Positions 48,509 to 57,892 of a stretch of DNA of 64,000 nucleotides are shown piece by piece. Source of the stretch: Rhodococcus sp. KRD162 (GTDB lineage Bacteria; Actinomycetota; Actinomycetes; Mycobacteriales; Mycobacteriaceae); contig NZ_JABFAU010000003.1 of the NCBI RefSeq assembly GCF_017168335.1, positions 74,589 to 138,588 on the forward strand. The letters run 5' to 3'. The stretch's first letter is position 1, and the number at the start of each line of letters is the position of its first letter. A model generated the notes under the pieces. The model had not been told where the DNA came from and did not search any database. It was given only the letters and a program-made list of their open reading frames with translations. A program made the translations under genes and the position numbers.

Positions 48509-48527
48509 GTAGGTTAGCCTAACCAGA
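48509..48527. promoter_or_regulatory. IdeR/DtxR iron box
   Basis: GTAGGTTAGCCTAACCAGA matches the IdeR consensus TTAGGTTAGSCTAACCTAA at 16 of 19 positions, with a perfect core. It lies 55 bases before the iron-regulated gene and 106 before the RDD-FecCD permease gene, so it can repress both when iron is plentiful. Confidence 0.85.
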
Positions 48528-48632
48528 GTATCAGTCACTCAGGTACCGCTACCCTTACCTCGCCGCACATCCGAGGAAAGGGTTCCGTAACCTAAGACCC
48601 GCCCTTCGATACAGCGAGGAGTCACCACCACA

Positions 48633-50108
48633 GTGACCACACGTCCGCTACTCGGCCGCCACGACGCACGCCGACCCGACGGAGAACGGTGCGGGGTCGA
48701 GAACGTTCCCGTTGCGCCGCCGCAGCGGAGTTCGCGTATGGCCGCTGCGGCCATCGACGCCCTGATCGTTCTGATTCCGCTCTTCATCGGTTGGTCGATC
48801 GTCGACGCTCTCGGTGACGACAACGGCGGCGGCCAGGCAGACCGATTCGTGTTCGGAACGATTGCCGTGCTCGTCTCGTCGGCACTGTTCGTCTGGAATC
48901 GGGGATACCGCGACGGCAACGAGGGGCAGAGCACCGGTCGACGCTGGCTCGGGCTGACACTGCGAGACAGTCACACCCGTGGACCCGTCGGCGCGCGCCG
49001 CGCCCTGTGCCGTCATGTCGGGATCGGCACTGCATCAGCCGAGGTAGTTCGGGTAAAGCGGGCTGCCGCTGAGGGATTCGAGCCGATCCCCCAAGACGGC
49101 TCGGTCGCAGCCATTCGACGGCGAAGGTTGCTCGGCCTGGCCGTGTTGGTCGTCGCACTCGTGGCCGGCGTCCTCGCCAGCGTCGCCATCGGCGCGCGAC
49201 CGATGACCTTCGCCGAGATCGCCCACGCCCTCATCGACTCGACGGGCACCGACACCGACATCATCGTCCGCACCTTGCGTGTACCTCGTACGGTCCTCGC
49301 GCTCGTCGTCGGTATCGCACTGGGCATCGCAGGTGCCCTGATCCAGGGACACACTCGAAACCCGCTGGCCGACGCCAGTTTGCTCGGGCTCAACTCCGGA
49401 GCAGCGTTCTTCGTCGTGATGGCTATCTACCTGTTCCGATTCACCTCACCGAGCCAATACCTGTGGTTCGCGTTCGCCGGTTCGGCGGCAGCGAGCATCG
49501 TCGTGTTCGGCCTGTCGTCGATCGGCTCAGGCAGATCCAGCCCGATCAATCTGGCGTTGGCGGGCGCGGGCGTCGCATTCTTCCTGTCGGCGATGACCAA
49601 CGCTGTCGTGCTCCTCGATCAGACGAGCCTCGACGGCTACCGCTTCTGGGTGGTCGGATCCGTCGCTGGTCGTGGACTCGACGTGCTGTGGCAGGTACTT
49701 CCCTTCCTGGTGATCGGGGTCCTCATCGCGCTCGCGAGTACCCCCGGATTGAACGTCATGAGCCTGGGCGAGGACGTCGCCCGCTCGCTCGGGACCAATA
49801 TCGCACTCACCCGCACCGTCGGCATTCTCGCGATCACGCTGCTGACCGGTGCCGCGACCGCCGCGTGCGGGCCCATTGCCTTCGTCGGCCTCGTCGTTCC
49901 GCATATCGCCCGCGCGGTGACCGGGCCCGACTACCGCTGGCTCGTCCCCTATGCAGGCCTCATGGGTGGTGTGATGCTGATGGTCGCCGACGTCATCGGC
50001 CGCGTCGTCGTGCGCCCTGGCGAGTTGCAGGTCGGCATTGTTCTCGCCCTCGTCGGTGCGCCGTTCTTCATTGCGCTCGTACGCCGGAGAAAGCTGGCGA
50101 GCCTGTGA
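48633..50108 (+). CDS. RDD-FecCD fusion: iron-siderophore ABC permease
   Basis: A 491-residue protein. Residues about 34-130 are an RDD domain (RMAAAAIDALIVLIPLFIGW; GYRDGNEGQSTGRRWLGL) with two to three helices. Residues 165-490 are a full FecCD permease (RTLRVPRTVLALVVGIALGIAGALIQ, GPIAFVGLVVPHIAR). FecCD proteins form the channel for Fe-siderophores. The fusion is unusual; no frameshift or stop separates the two parts. GTG start; it overlaps the second permease by four bases. Confidence 0.85.
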   Translation: MTTRPLLGRHDARRPDGERCGVENVPVAPPQRSSRMAAAAIDALIVLIPLFIGWSIVDALGDDNGGGQADRFVFGTIAVLVSSALFVWNRGYRDGNEGQSTGRRWLGLTLRDSHTRGPVGARRALCRHVGIGTASAEVVRVKRAAAEGFEPIPQDGSVAAIRRRRLLGLAVLVVALVAGVLASVAIGARPMTFAEIAHALIDSTGTDTDIIVRTLRVPRTVLALVVGIALGIAGALIQGHTRNPLADASLLGLNSGAAFFVVMAIYLFRFTSPSQYLWFAFAGSAAASIVVFGLSSIGSGRSSPINLALAGAGVAFFLSAMTNAVVLLDQTSLDGYRFWVVGSVAGRGLDVLWQVLPFLVIGVLIALASTPGLNVMSLGEDVARSLGTNIALTRTVGILAITLLTGAATAACGPIAFVGLVVPHIARAVTGPDYRWLVPYAGLMGGVMLMVADVIGRVVVRPGELQVGIVLALVGAPFFIALVRRRKLASL

Positions 50109-51202
50109 CCGCCGGCCTCGGATCCCCCACACCGTCGACATCGAGACCCGGTGCCGTCCCCGCACGGCCGGCAGTGCGCGTGGGCCGCGTGTCCCTCGTC
50201 CGGCGTCCACTCATGGTCGTCACCACCGTGTTGTTGGCCGCCGCACTGGTTCTCATCATGTGCGTGAACATCGGCCGCGGCGATTTTCCGCTCTCTATCG
50301 CGCAGGTGCTCGACGTACTTCTCGGCGGCGGCTCGAGGATCGAGCGGTTCATCGTGATGGACCTACGCCTCCCGCGATCGCTGACCGGTCTGCTCGTGGG
50401 TGCGGCGCTCGGCATCTCCGGTGCGATCACACAGTCGATCTCGCGCAACTCGCTGGCCAGCCCTGACATCCTGGGCATCACCGCCGGTTCCAGTGCAGCA
50501 GCTGTCGCGTTGATCGTACTCGGCGGCGGCATCGGCGGAATGCTCGCCACCGTGGGGCTTCCCATTGCGGCGCTGATCGGCGGCGTCCTCACCGCGATCG
50601 CGATCTACACCTTGGCGTGGCGCAAAGGCGTGGACGGGTTCCGCCTCATTCTGGTGGGCATCGCTGTCAACGCCATGCTCACCGCAGTGATCGGCTGGTT
50701 GCTGGTCAGTGCCGACATCAACGATGTCTCGCGGGCGCAGGTCTGGCTCAACGGCTCACTCAACGGCGCCAACTGGTCCACGGTCTGGCCAGTCGCGATC
50801 GCCGTCGTTCTCGTCGGCGGCGGCACCGTCGTCGCGACGTTCACGCTGGGCGCGCTACGCCTGGGTGACGACAACGCACGATCACTCGGCGTACGCCTCC
50901 AACACAGCCAGGCAATGATGCTCTTGGCTGCCGTCGGCCTCGCCGCCATCGCCACCGCCGCTGCAGGTCCCATCGGATTCGTTGCGCTCGCAGCGCCACA
51001 GATCGCACTTCGAATCCTGCGAACACCCGGTCCGCCGATCATCGGGTCGGCGCTGATCGGCGGTGTGTTGGTGGTGTCGAGCGATCTGATCGCTCGCACG
51101 ATTCTGCCGGTGGAGCTACCGGTGGGCATCGTCACCTCGGCGCTCGGTGGACCGTTCCTTCTGTACCTTCTCGTGCGCAGTAATCGAAAGGCCTCCGTAT
51201 GA
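50105..51202 (+). CDS. FecCD-family iron-siderophore ABC permease
   Basis: A 365-residue permease. MDLRLPRSLTGLLVGAALGISGAITQ and AAGPIGFVALAAPQIALRI are the family motifs; about nine to ten membrane helices. It pairs with the RDD-FecCD protein as a heterodimer (as FepD-FepG). The GTG overlaps the upstream stop by four bases and the end overlaps the ATPase gene by four bases. Confidence 0.93.
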   Translation: MTAGLGSPTPSTSRPGAVPARPAVRVGRVSLVRRPLMVVTTVLLAAALVLIMCVNIGRGDFPLSIAQVLDVLLGGGSRIERFIVMDLRLPRSLTGLLVGAALGISGAITQSISRNSLASPDILGITAGSSAAAVALIVLGGGIGGMLATVGLPIAALIGGVLTAIAIYTLAWRKGVDGFRLILVGIAVNAMLTAVIGWLLVSADINDVSRAQVWLNGSLNGANWSTVWPVAIAVVLVGGGTVVATFTLGALRLGDDNARSLGVRLQHSQAMMLLAAVGLAAIATAAAGPIGFVALAAPQIALRILRTPGPPIIGSALIGGVLVVSSDLIARTILPVELPVGIVTSALGGPFLLYLLVRSNRKASV

Positions 51203-52068
51203 CAATCAGCCATGCCTCTCGCTTGGTCGCAGACGATCTCACCCTCGGGTACGGCGATCGAACGATCGTCGAAAACCTCGATCTGGCGATTCACACCGGG
51301 TTGATCACCACCGTCATCGGCCCGAACGGCTGCGGGAAGTCCACCCTGCTGCGTTCTCTCGGACGCTTGCTCAAGCCGAAAGCCGGAGGCGTGCTGCTCG
51401 ACGGCCGTGCGATTTCGTCGATGAAGACGAAAGAGGTTGCCAAAACCCTCGGCATGCTGCCGCAGGCACCGACGGCTCCGGAGGGATTGACCGTCGCGGA
51501 CCTGGTCTCTCGTGGTCGTCATCCGCATCAGTCGTGGATCCGACAGTGGAGCTCGGACGACGAGTCGGAGGTGGCAAACGCACTCGAACTCACCGGCGTG
51601 GGTGACCTCGCCGACCGCCCCGTCGACGAGCTCTCCGGTGGCCAAAGGCAACGCGCGTGGATCTCGATGGCGTTGGCGCAGGGCACCGATATCCTGCTTC
51701 TGGACGAGCCGACCACCTACCTCGACCTGGCCCATTCCGTGGAAGTGCTCGATCTCGTCGATCGACTGCATGCCGAACTGGGCCGCACGATCGTCATGGT
51801 GCTGCACGATCTCAACCTCGCACTGCGGTACAGCGACCAGTTGATCGTCATGAAGGACGGACGCATCGTCACGTCCGGTCGCCCTCAGGACGTCATTTCC
51901 CAGGAACTGCTGCTCGACGTCTTCGGCCTCGAAGCCGCCGTGATCGAGGATCCGATGTCGGATCGTCCCCTCGTCGTCCCGATCGGTACCCGGCACGTCT
52001 ACGGATCGGTGGGCGGTCCGGTGAAGTCCGAAAAGCATGGCGCGGCACCGGATTCTCGGGCTGTGTGA
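51199..52068 (+). CDS. FepC-like iron-siderophore ABC ATPase
   Basis: A 289-residue ATPase. Walker A GPNGCGKST (about residues 41-49), Q-loop MLPQAPTAPEG, signature LSGGQRQRAW, Walker B ILLLDEPTTYLD and a H-loop in VLHDLNLA. It energises the two FecCD permeases. The locus has no substrate-binding lipoprotein gene, so the binding component must be encoded elsewhere. It ends nine bases from the convergent MprF-like gene with no visible terminator between. Confidence 0.94.
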   Translation: MTISHASRLVADDLTLGYGDRTIVENLDLAIHTGLITTVIGPNGCGKSTLLRSLGRLLKPKAGGVLLDGRAISSMKTKEVAKTLGMLPQAPTAPEGLTVADLVSRGRHPHQSWIRQWSSDDESEVANALELTGVGDLADRPVDELSGGQRQRAWISMALAQGTDILLLDEPTTYLDLAHSVEVLDLVDRLHAELGRTIVMVLHDLNLALRYSDQLIVMKDGRIVTSGRPQDVISQELLLDVFGLEAAVIEDPMSDRPLVVPIGTRHVYGSVGGPVKSEKHGAAPDSRAV

Positions 52069-52077
52069 CCCGATCCT

Positions 52078-54723
52078 TCACCTCTCGATCATGGTGCGGA
52101 CAAGTTTGAACCCCTGGCCGATGGAGACATCGGGCAGGTAGGCCCTACCGATCGCGTTTCCGATACTGGGTAATGCGGCCGGGTCCGCGAAGGTCATGTG
52201 CATCGATTCGTATCGAGGCTGGAACTTGGATTTGAACGCCAGCAGCGAACGGAACCCGTAGACCGGTTCCAGAGTGCGTCCGAGCACGTCGAGCAAGCGG
52301 TCGAGTAGACCGGACAACGTCGACTGCTCGGCACTGGACACATGCTCGGGCTGCTTCTCGTCGACTTTGGCCAAGGGCGCGCCCGAGAGACTGAGGAACC
52401 GGGCACCCTCCTGCTCGAGAAGCAGGGCGGCCGAGGCGATCAGGAATTCCATGGTCGGTCGGAAGCCCTCCGAGCGCCGACGCATGAAGTCGAGCGTCCA
52501 CCCGACGATCACACCCTCCTCGTAGACGGGCATCCACGAGGTCACACCGTGCACGGTTCGATGCTCGTCGACGGCGATCAGACACCGCACGTTCTCGTCG
52601 TCCACCTCTTCGAGCCCGCCGAGAGTGAAGCCCATCTCCGGCATTCCCTTGTCGGCAACCCACTCCTCGGAGATCGCCGTTATCTGATCGGTGATAGCGA
52701 GAGGAGCTGTCGGGAACCGAATCCACTCGGCCACGACGCCCGCCTTCTTGGCACGGTTGAGTGCCGTTCGGACATCCTGGAATCGCTTGCCGGTGAAGGC
52801 AATTTGTTCCAAGTCCAGGACCGTCTCCTCGCCGACCTGAATGCCGCCCCAGCCGAGCGAGTCGGTGATCCGGCGAACATCGGGGGTGACGGAGTAGAAG
52901 CACGGGACCCAGCCGTTTTTCGATGCGAACTCCGCAAAATCGACGACGTTGTCTCGCAGCGACTCTCGCGGACCGACCGGATCTCCGGTGGTGAGCGCAA
53001 CGCCGGAGATGACACGGTAGGCGACGTAACTTCGCCCGTCCGGACCGAACCAGTACTTGTTTCCGCGCCATGTCGTCATCCACGACAGAGCCGATCCACT
53101 GCTCGCCATCAACAGCCCTCGTGCCCGTTCGGTGGCATCTGTCTCGGTTCCGTACACCGGGGTGAGGAAGGTGCCTGCGGCGAGCACGCAGACCAACACC
53201 CAGAAAGCCACTCCGGTCCACTCGAACAACAAGGTGGTGGGGACGCTCTGCGGCAGCAGGGCGGGCTCGAGCCACTGCAGATAGACCGGCGGCACCAAGC
53301 GCTGCGGAAAGTCGGTCAGTAGTCCGCCGAACGAGGGTGAATCGGCGAAACCGCCTCGCGCCAGGTACCCACCGATCGAGTAAACCAGCGCCAGTGCAGC
53401 GCCGACGCCGACCACCGAGGCCGCCCACCGCCTGTAAGTACCGGCCGGAGCCGACACATCGAAGAATCGACGGGTGACGATCAGGACCACCAAGACGATC
53501 AGGGGCAGTAGAAACGGCGCGATGGTGCGATATGCGGTCGGTGATTCCAGTCCGTAGAACATCGACTCGTCGTCACCGGACTCCAAGAACCGAATCCCGA
53601 AGTTGGCCAACGAGAGTCCGAGCAGAACCACCTGAGAGACGACCGCCATCGCCCACGCAAACCGTCTCCCCCGGCGCAGTCCGTCGCTGACCACCAGCAA
53701 GAACAGGGACGGCATGATGCTCAAGATGGTGGGGCCCACTCCCCCCAGCCTCAGATCGAGCAGGCCGCGGCGACATTCCGCCGGATCGGTCGTCGCATCG
53801 GCACAGATTTCACGCACCTCCGCGGCCGTGTACGGAACTCCACGCACCACATCTCGAAGTACCGCGAACGGACCGACTGCATTGGGGCTCAATGCCGCCA
53901 GTACCGGCCCGAGGGCACTCGCGGCGACGATCAACGCAACCAAGACGCGTCCTTCTCGTTGGGTGCCCGCCAGTCGCGGTCCGCGGGCCGAACGGCCGAC
54001 GATCCACGGGCCCGCCACCAGACCGATGACGGCGGCAGCAAGCCGGATCACATCCTGCAAGTGGCCACCGAAGAGGGCCAACGTCACGAGCAGGGCCAGA
54101 ATTCCGACGCGAAGCCGCCTGCGCCACAACGTATCCATGCGCGAAGTGGCCACCAACACCACGCCGAAGATCCAGGTCGTCGGACCGACAGCCGTCCCGA
54201 CGTGCAACCGGAAGCCCCAGTCGGCGTCGAACGTCTTGGCCAGGGCCGCCAGACCGAGACCGAGCAGCGAACCGGCCACCTGAGTGACGAACGCAGCGAC
54301 GGCGAAACGAGCCGACCCGATCCGACGTTCGATGGGCGCGGCGGCGAGGAGAACCGCAATCGTCGCCACGACACACCCGGCGATGTTCGGGGCCACCAAT
54401 CCCGAGGTCAGTGGGGTCCACAGGTGCCAGCGCTCGAATGGCATGATCCCGACCGCGAAGTACCTGTCCAGCTGGCCGCGGTCATCGATGACGGCAGCGG
54501 CGATGCCGGTGGCCCACACGACGGCGAGCAAGACGAAACCGACCGGGGCTCCGACGGCTCCGAAGAGAACGAGTGACCAGACGCGCCGCAACTGCCGCAT
54601 CACTGCAGATGCAAGCGCCGCGAGGGACGTCCTCCGCTTCGACATCCACGTCGGCCCCACCGAATCGTGTGTCTCGGCGCCAGACGTCGCTGCCGTCGAC
54701 TGCTCGGGATCGGTCGCGCTCAC
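52078..54723 (-). CDS. MprF-like aminoacyl-lipid synthase with rhomboid-like membrane domain
   Basis: An 881-residue protein. Residues about 45-260 are hydrophobic and rhomboid-like (FERWHLWTPLTSGLVAPN) but I see no GxSG serine. More helices follow to about 540. The C-terminal 340 residues are the DUF2156 aminoacyl-tRNA-dependent synthase domain (WFGPDGRSYVAYRV, GDPVGPRESL, EEWVADKGMPEMGFTLG). These enzymes put lysine or alanine on phosphatidylglycerol or diacylglycerol. GTG at 54723 overlaps the esterase stop. No fused LysRS part is present. Confidence 0.87.
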   Translation of the reverse strand: MSATDPEQSTAATSGAETHDSVGPTWMSKRRTSLAALASAVMRQLRRVWSLVLFGAVGAPVGFVLLAVVWATGIAAAVIDDRGQLDRYFAVGIMPFERWHLWTPLTSGLVAPNIAGCVVATIAVLLAAAPIERRIGSARFAVAAFVTQVAGSLLGLGLAALAKTFDADWGFRLHVGTAVGPTTWIFGVVLVATSRMDTLWRRRLRVGILALLVTLALFGGHLQDVIRLAAAVIGLVAGPWIVGRSARGPRLAGTQREGRVLVALIVAASALGPVLAALSPNAVGPFAVLRDVVRGVPYTAAEVREICADATTDPAECRRGLLDLRLGGVGPTILSIMPSLFLLVVSDGLRRGRRFAWAMAVVSQVVLLGLSLANFGIRFLESGDDESMFYGLESPTAYRTIAPFLLPLIVLVVLIVTRRFFDVSAPAGTYRRWAASVVGVGAALALVYSIGGYLARGGFADSPSFGGLLTDFPQRLVPPVYLQWLEPALLPQSVPTTLLFEWTGVAFWVLVCVLAAGTFLTPVYGTETDATERARGLLMASSGSALSWMTTWRGNKYWFGPDGRSYVAYRVISGVALTTGDPVGPRESLRDNVVDFAEFASKNGWVPCFYSVTPDVRRITDSLGWGGIQVGEETVLDLEQIAFTGKRFQDVRTALNRAKKAGVVAEWIRFPTAPLAITDQITAISEEWVADKGMPEMGFTLGGLEEVDDENVRCLIAVDEHRTVHGVTSWMPVYEEGVIVGWTLDFMRRRSEGFRPTMEFLIASAALLLEQEGARFLSLSGAPLAKVDEKQPEHVSSAEQSTLSGLLDRLLDVLGRTLEPVYGFRSLLAFKSKFQPRYESMHMTFADPAALPSIGNAIGRAYLPDVSIGQGFKLVRTMIER

Positions 54724-56021
54724 GAAATCAACCCTGTTCTCGTTGCCAGCCAAGGAAGTTCACGTCGTAAGCCTTCCGCCCAGACCTCGAAGCTGTGGCC
54801 GCCCGGTACCTCCACGTACTGCACATCCATTCCGGCGGCCTTCGCCGCGTCGTACATCTCTTGCTGTCCCGGTTTGAAGTCCTTGTCATCGGTACCCACG
54901 ACGAAAATACCGGCCGAGTCCGGGTACCGACGCGATTTCAGCAGGTCGAGCGGGTTGACAGCAGTGAACGCTGCAGCGTCTCCGCCGAAAGCCTGCTGCA
55001 CAGTGCGATTTCGATCGCCGAGGGTCGGCTCGCGCTGGCCGGACAGGTCGAGGAACGTGGGGTACACGTCGGGATGATTGGTCGCCATCTGAATCGAGCA
55101 GGTTCCGCCGTAGGACAATCCGCCGATGGCCCAGTGCGCACGATTTTCATCGATTTGCAGTGCACTGTCGATCCAGTCGGGAACGTCGCGGGACAGATAG
55201 GTGTCGACGTTGCCGAGGGGCGAATCGACACAGAGCGGATTGGCTATCGACGATCCCGTGCCGTCGGCAACGACCACCACCGGTGCCAGACCGGCGTGCT
55301 CACGTGCGAAATTATCCATGGTCAGCGCCAGCCTTCCGCCGTTGAGCCAGTCCTCGGGCGCACCCGGCTGACCAGCGAGCAACACCAGAACCGGCAGCAG
55401 TGGGCGAGGATCTGCGAAGTAGGCGGGCGGCAGATAGATCTCTGCGTCTCGGGCGGAGAAACCGGACACGGTACCCGGAATCGCCGCCGAGGTGATCTTC
55501 CCTGCCGCCGGCAGATCGGCAGGTGCGGTCCAGACCGAGTCGAGCGGTGTTCCCGTGACGGTCTGCGCGACAGCGGCCGGCACATCCGAGAACGGAATCC
55601 GAGCAGCCGACTCCACGCCCAGTGCATTTCCCACAGTGGGATACGCGTCGAATTCGAGGTTCACGTGCAGGGCGGCCGCAGCCACCACCGCGAGCGCAGC
55701 GAGCACCGATACGAGCTTGCCCAGCACCCTCCGTGCCGCGAGCAGACGGGGGACCAGCGCGAACAGCGATGCCAGACCTACCCCGATCCATACGTAGATG
55801 GAAGTAGCGATCGGATCAGGAAACGGTCGCCATACCTTTTCGACGACGACGTAGCCGATTCCGGTGACGACTATCGCGGTCGTCACCGCGATCGGCAATG
55901 CCCGTGCGGTGTAGCTTCTCGATCTCGACACGAGCAGCCACACACCGCCGAGAGCGCCGAGCACGGAGACGATCACCGGAACCGGGCCGTCGATCAACGA
56001 CAAAGAATCGAACCAGTCCAC
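54720..56021 (-). CDS. Membrane-anchored alpha/beta-hydrolase (esterase), candidate aminoacyl-lipid hydrolase
   Basis: A 433-residue protein. Four N-terminal helices (residues 10-120) precede an alpha/beta-hydrolase of the esterase/antigen-85 type. Nucleophile serine is in GGLSYGGTC (about residue 290); VGTDDKDFKPG and the late GGHSFEVW supply probable acid and histidine. It is upstream of, and overlaps, the MprF-like gene. In Corynebacterium an esterase (AhyD) next to such a synthase removes the alanine from the lipid; the same pairing is inferred here. Confidence 0.82.
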   Translation of the reverse strand: MDWFDSLSLIDGPVPVIVSVLGALGGVWLLVSRSRSYTARALPIAVTTAIVVTGIGYVVVEKVWRPFPDPIATSIYVWIGVGLASLFALVPRLLAARRVLGKLVSVLAALAVVAAAALHVNLEFDAYPTVGNALGVESAARIPFSDVPAAVAQTVTGTPLDSVWTAPADLPAAGKITSAAIPGTVSGFSARDAEIYLPPAYFADPRPLLPVLVLLAGQPGAPEDWLNGGRLALTMDNFAREHAGLAPVVVVADGTGSSIANPLCVDSPLGNVDTYLSRDVPDWIDSALQIDENRAHWAIGGLSYGGTCSIQMATNHPDVYPTFLDLSGQREPTLGDRNRTVQQAFGGDAAAFTAVNPLDLLKSRRYPDSAGIFVVGTDDKDFKPGQQEMYDAAKAAGMDVQYVEVPGGHSFEVWAEGLRRELPWLATRTGLIS

Positions 56022-56168
56022 GCGATGACTCCACTCACTTCTCGAAAGTCGGGCCGCGGGGCGGCACGATCACGAGTGAAGGATATTCGCCTCGAGCCTT
56101 CTGCGGTCGCGACCCGCCTATTCGAGCCGATGGGAGCTATGACGGAACACACACCGCCCGAACTCCGG

Positions 56169-56187
56169 GTACTACTGCCAGTAGTAC
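56169..56187. promoter_or_regulatory. BlaI-type operator
   Basis: GTACTACTG, one base, CAGTAGTAC: a perfect 9-bp inverted repeat, 35 bases before the BlaI start. The TAC/GTA half-sites resemble BlaI/MecI operators. Autorepression of blaI and the M56 gene is likely; the divergent esterase gene begins 148 bases away. Confidence 0.75.
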
Positions 56188-56221
56188 GCATGTGCGTCGG
56201 ACTAGCCGTAGACTCGGTGAA

Positions 56222-56650
56222 ATGGCTGGTCTTGGTGAACTAGAGCGCGCAGTGATGGACCATCTGTGGGAATCCTCGGATCCGCAGACCGTTCGGCAGG
56301 TCCACGAGGCGCTGGCGAAACATCGCGAACTCGCCTACACGACGGTGATGACGGTGCTGCAGCGATTGGCGAAGAAGAAGTTGGTCGTTCAGCAGCGTGA
56401 TGATCGAGCGCACCGCTACGCTCCGCTGCATGGACGCGACGAGTTGGTCGCCAGCCTCATGGTCGACGCGTTGTCACAGGCTCCGGCATCGGGCGGGCGG
56501 GCGGCGGCCCTGGTCCATTTCGTCGGGCAGGTGGGGGCAGACGAAGCCGCCGCACTGCGTGAGGCACTTGCCGCTCTCGAAGTGGCACAATCGAGCGGAG
56601 AATCGCCTTCGGCCGAAGAAGGCCGTCCAACGAATCGACGCTCGCCGTAG
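56222..56650 (+). CDS. BlaI/MecI-family repressor
   Basis: A 142-residue winged-helix repressor: GELERAVMDHLWESSDPQTVRQVHEAL and YTTVMTVLQRLAKKKLVVQQRDDRAHRY are typical. The C-terminal dimer part follows. It is normally inactivated by proteolysis after the partner BlaR1/M56 protein is triggered. A palindromic operator lies just upstream. Mycobacterial BlaI also controls genes besides beta-lactamase; no beta-lactamase is seen here. Confidence 0.92.
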   Translation: MAGLGELERAVMDHLWESSDPQTVRQVHEALAKHRELAYTTVMTVLQRLAKKKLVVQQRDDRAHRYAPLHGRDELVASLMVDALSQAPASGGRAAALVHFVGQVGADEAAALREALAALEVAQSSGESPSAEEGRPTNRRSP

Positions 56651-56661
56651 TAAGTGAGGAC

Positions 56662-57618
56662 ATGAACTCGACGACTGCGCTGGCCTTCGCGGTGCTCGCG
56701 CTTGTTTTGGCGGGGCCGATCCCAGCGGTGCTCGCTCGCGCCCGCTGGCCTTACCGGTCTCCGCGTGCAGCGCTCGTGCTGTGGCAGGCAATCGCACTCG
56801 CCGCTGTGCTGTCGGCGTTCAGTTCCGGCCTCGCGATCGGCGGCCTGCTCCTTGTTCCCGGTGCAGACGGTCGCCCGACAACGGCACCCACCGACGAGAT
56901 CGACGCACTCGGTCTTCCCCTCTGGATCTTCTACGTCGCCGTCTTGGCGATCACGCTGGGGATCGGCGCCAAGCTGATGTTCTCCGTCGTCCAGGTAGCC
57001 GTGAGAACCCGACGCCGACGTTCCCGTCACCGCATGCTGGTCGATCTGCTCGACCGAAACAGTTCGATCGAGAATGCCTTTCGCGGTCTTCGCGATGCAG
57101 ACATCCGGGTGCTCGACGCGGCCGAGCCGATCGCCTACTGCCTCCCTGGCCTGCGCCAGAGAGTGGTGCTGAGCCGAGGAACGCTCGCGGAGCTGTCCGA
57201 GGCAGAGGTCACGGCAATACTCAGCCACGAACGTTCGCACCTGCGTGCCCGTCACGACCTGGTTCTCGAGGCATTCACCGCGGTCAACGAAGCCTTCCCC
57301 AGAATCGTGCGAAGCAAATCGGCACTCGGCAGCGTGCAACTGCTCGTCGAACTCCTCGCCGACGACTCGGCCGTGAAGGTCACCGGACCCACTCCACTGG
57401 CCAGAGCATTGGTCACGTGCGCGGGGTCGACCGCACCGAGGGGTGCGATGGCGGCAGGCGGTCCGCACACGTTGATTCGGGTGCAGCGATTGAGCGGGCC
57501 CGGCAGCGATATCCGGATTGCTGCGGTTGCCTACGGGACCGCCGTGGTGATTCTGGTTCTGCCGACGATCTATGTGGCAATGCCCTGGCTGGAAGAACTG
57601 AGCAAACTCGTCGGGTGA
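56662..57618 (+). CDS. M56-family membrane zinc metalloprotease (BlaR1-like, no sensor domain)
   Basis: A 318-residue protein with four membrane helices. The zinc motif is HERSH in ILSHERSHLRARHD (about residue 195), with a likely third ligand further on (ELLADDSAV). It lacks the extracellular penicillin-binding domain of BlaR1, as in many actinobacterial M56 proteins. It starts 11 bases after blaI and probably cleaves it. Confidence 0.9.
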   Translation: MNSTTALAFAVLALVLAGPIPAVLARARWPYRSPRAALVLWQAIALAAVLSAFSSGLAIGGLLLVPGADGRPTTAPTDEIDALGLPLWIFYVAVLAITLGIGAKLMFSVVQVAVRTRRRRSRHRMLVDLLDRNSSIENAFRGLRDADIRVLDAAEPIAYCLPGLRQRVVLSRGTLAELSEAEVTAILSHERSHLRARHDLVLEAFTAVNEAFPRIVRSKSALGSVQLLVELLADDSAVKVTGPTPLARALVTCAGSTAPRGAMAAGGPHTLIRVQRLSGPGSDIRIAAVAYGTAVVILVLPTIYVAMPWLEELSKLVG

Positions 57619-57892
57619 GTCGGTGTTCGAGAGGGGTCGCGCAGGTCACACCGAATGAGTGTGAACAATGTGCGGCGAGTCCCGTACAGTGGATCTCGGT
57701 CGCCATCGCGACTTAGCAATCGAAATGGCACAAACAGCCCCACTTTATGCAGTTCCCTGCGTATCGATGGCCAGGTGACAGTGCCCTGGCTCGTATCAAT
57801 GTGTTCTGGCTGTTTTTCCGTGTTTCCCGATTTTCGGGTGCTCTCAGCTTCGGGCTTATTGGCGTGCCCGTAATCCGGAGAGGCTTTACTGC
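57619..57892 (+). promoter_or_regulatory. 274-base leader region of the first DEAD-box helicase gene
   Basis: No gene is visible here. The stretch 57770-57870 is locally rich in T (CTGTTTTTCCGTGTTTCCCG; ATTTTCGGG), unlike the flanks, and would form a long 5' untranslated leader. Leaders of this kind before DEAD-box RNA helicase genes are often sites of cold or autogenous control; that is inference. Confidence 0.4.
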
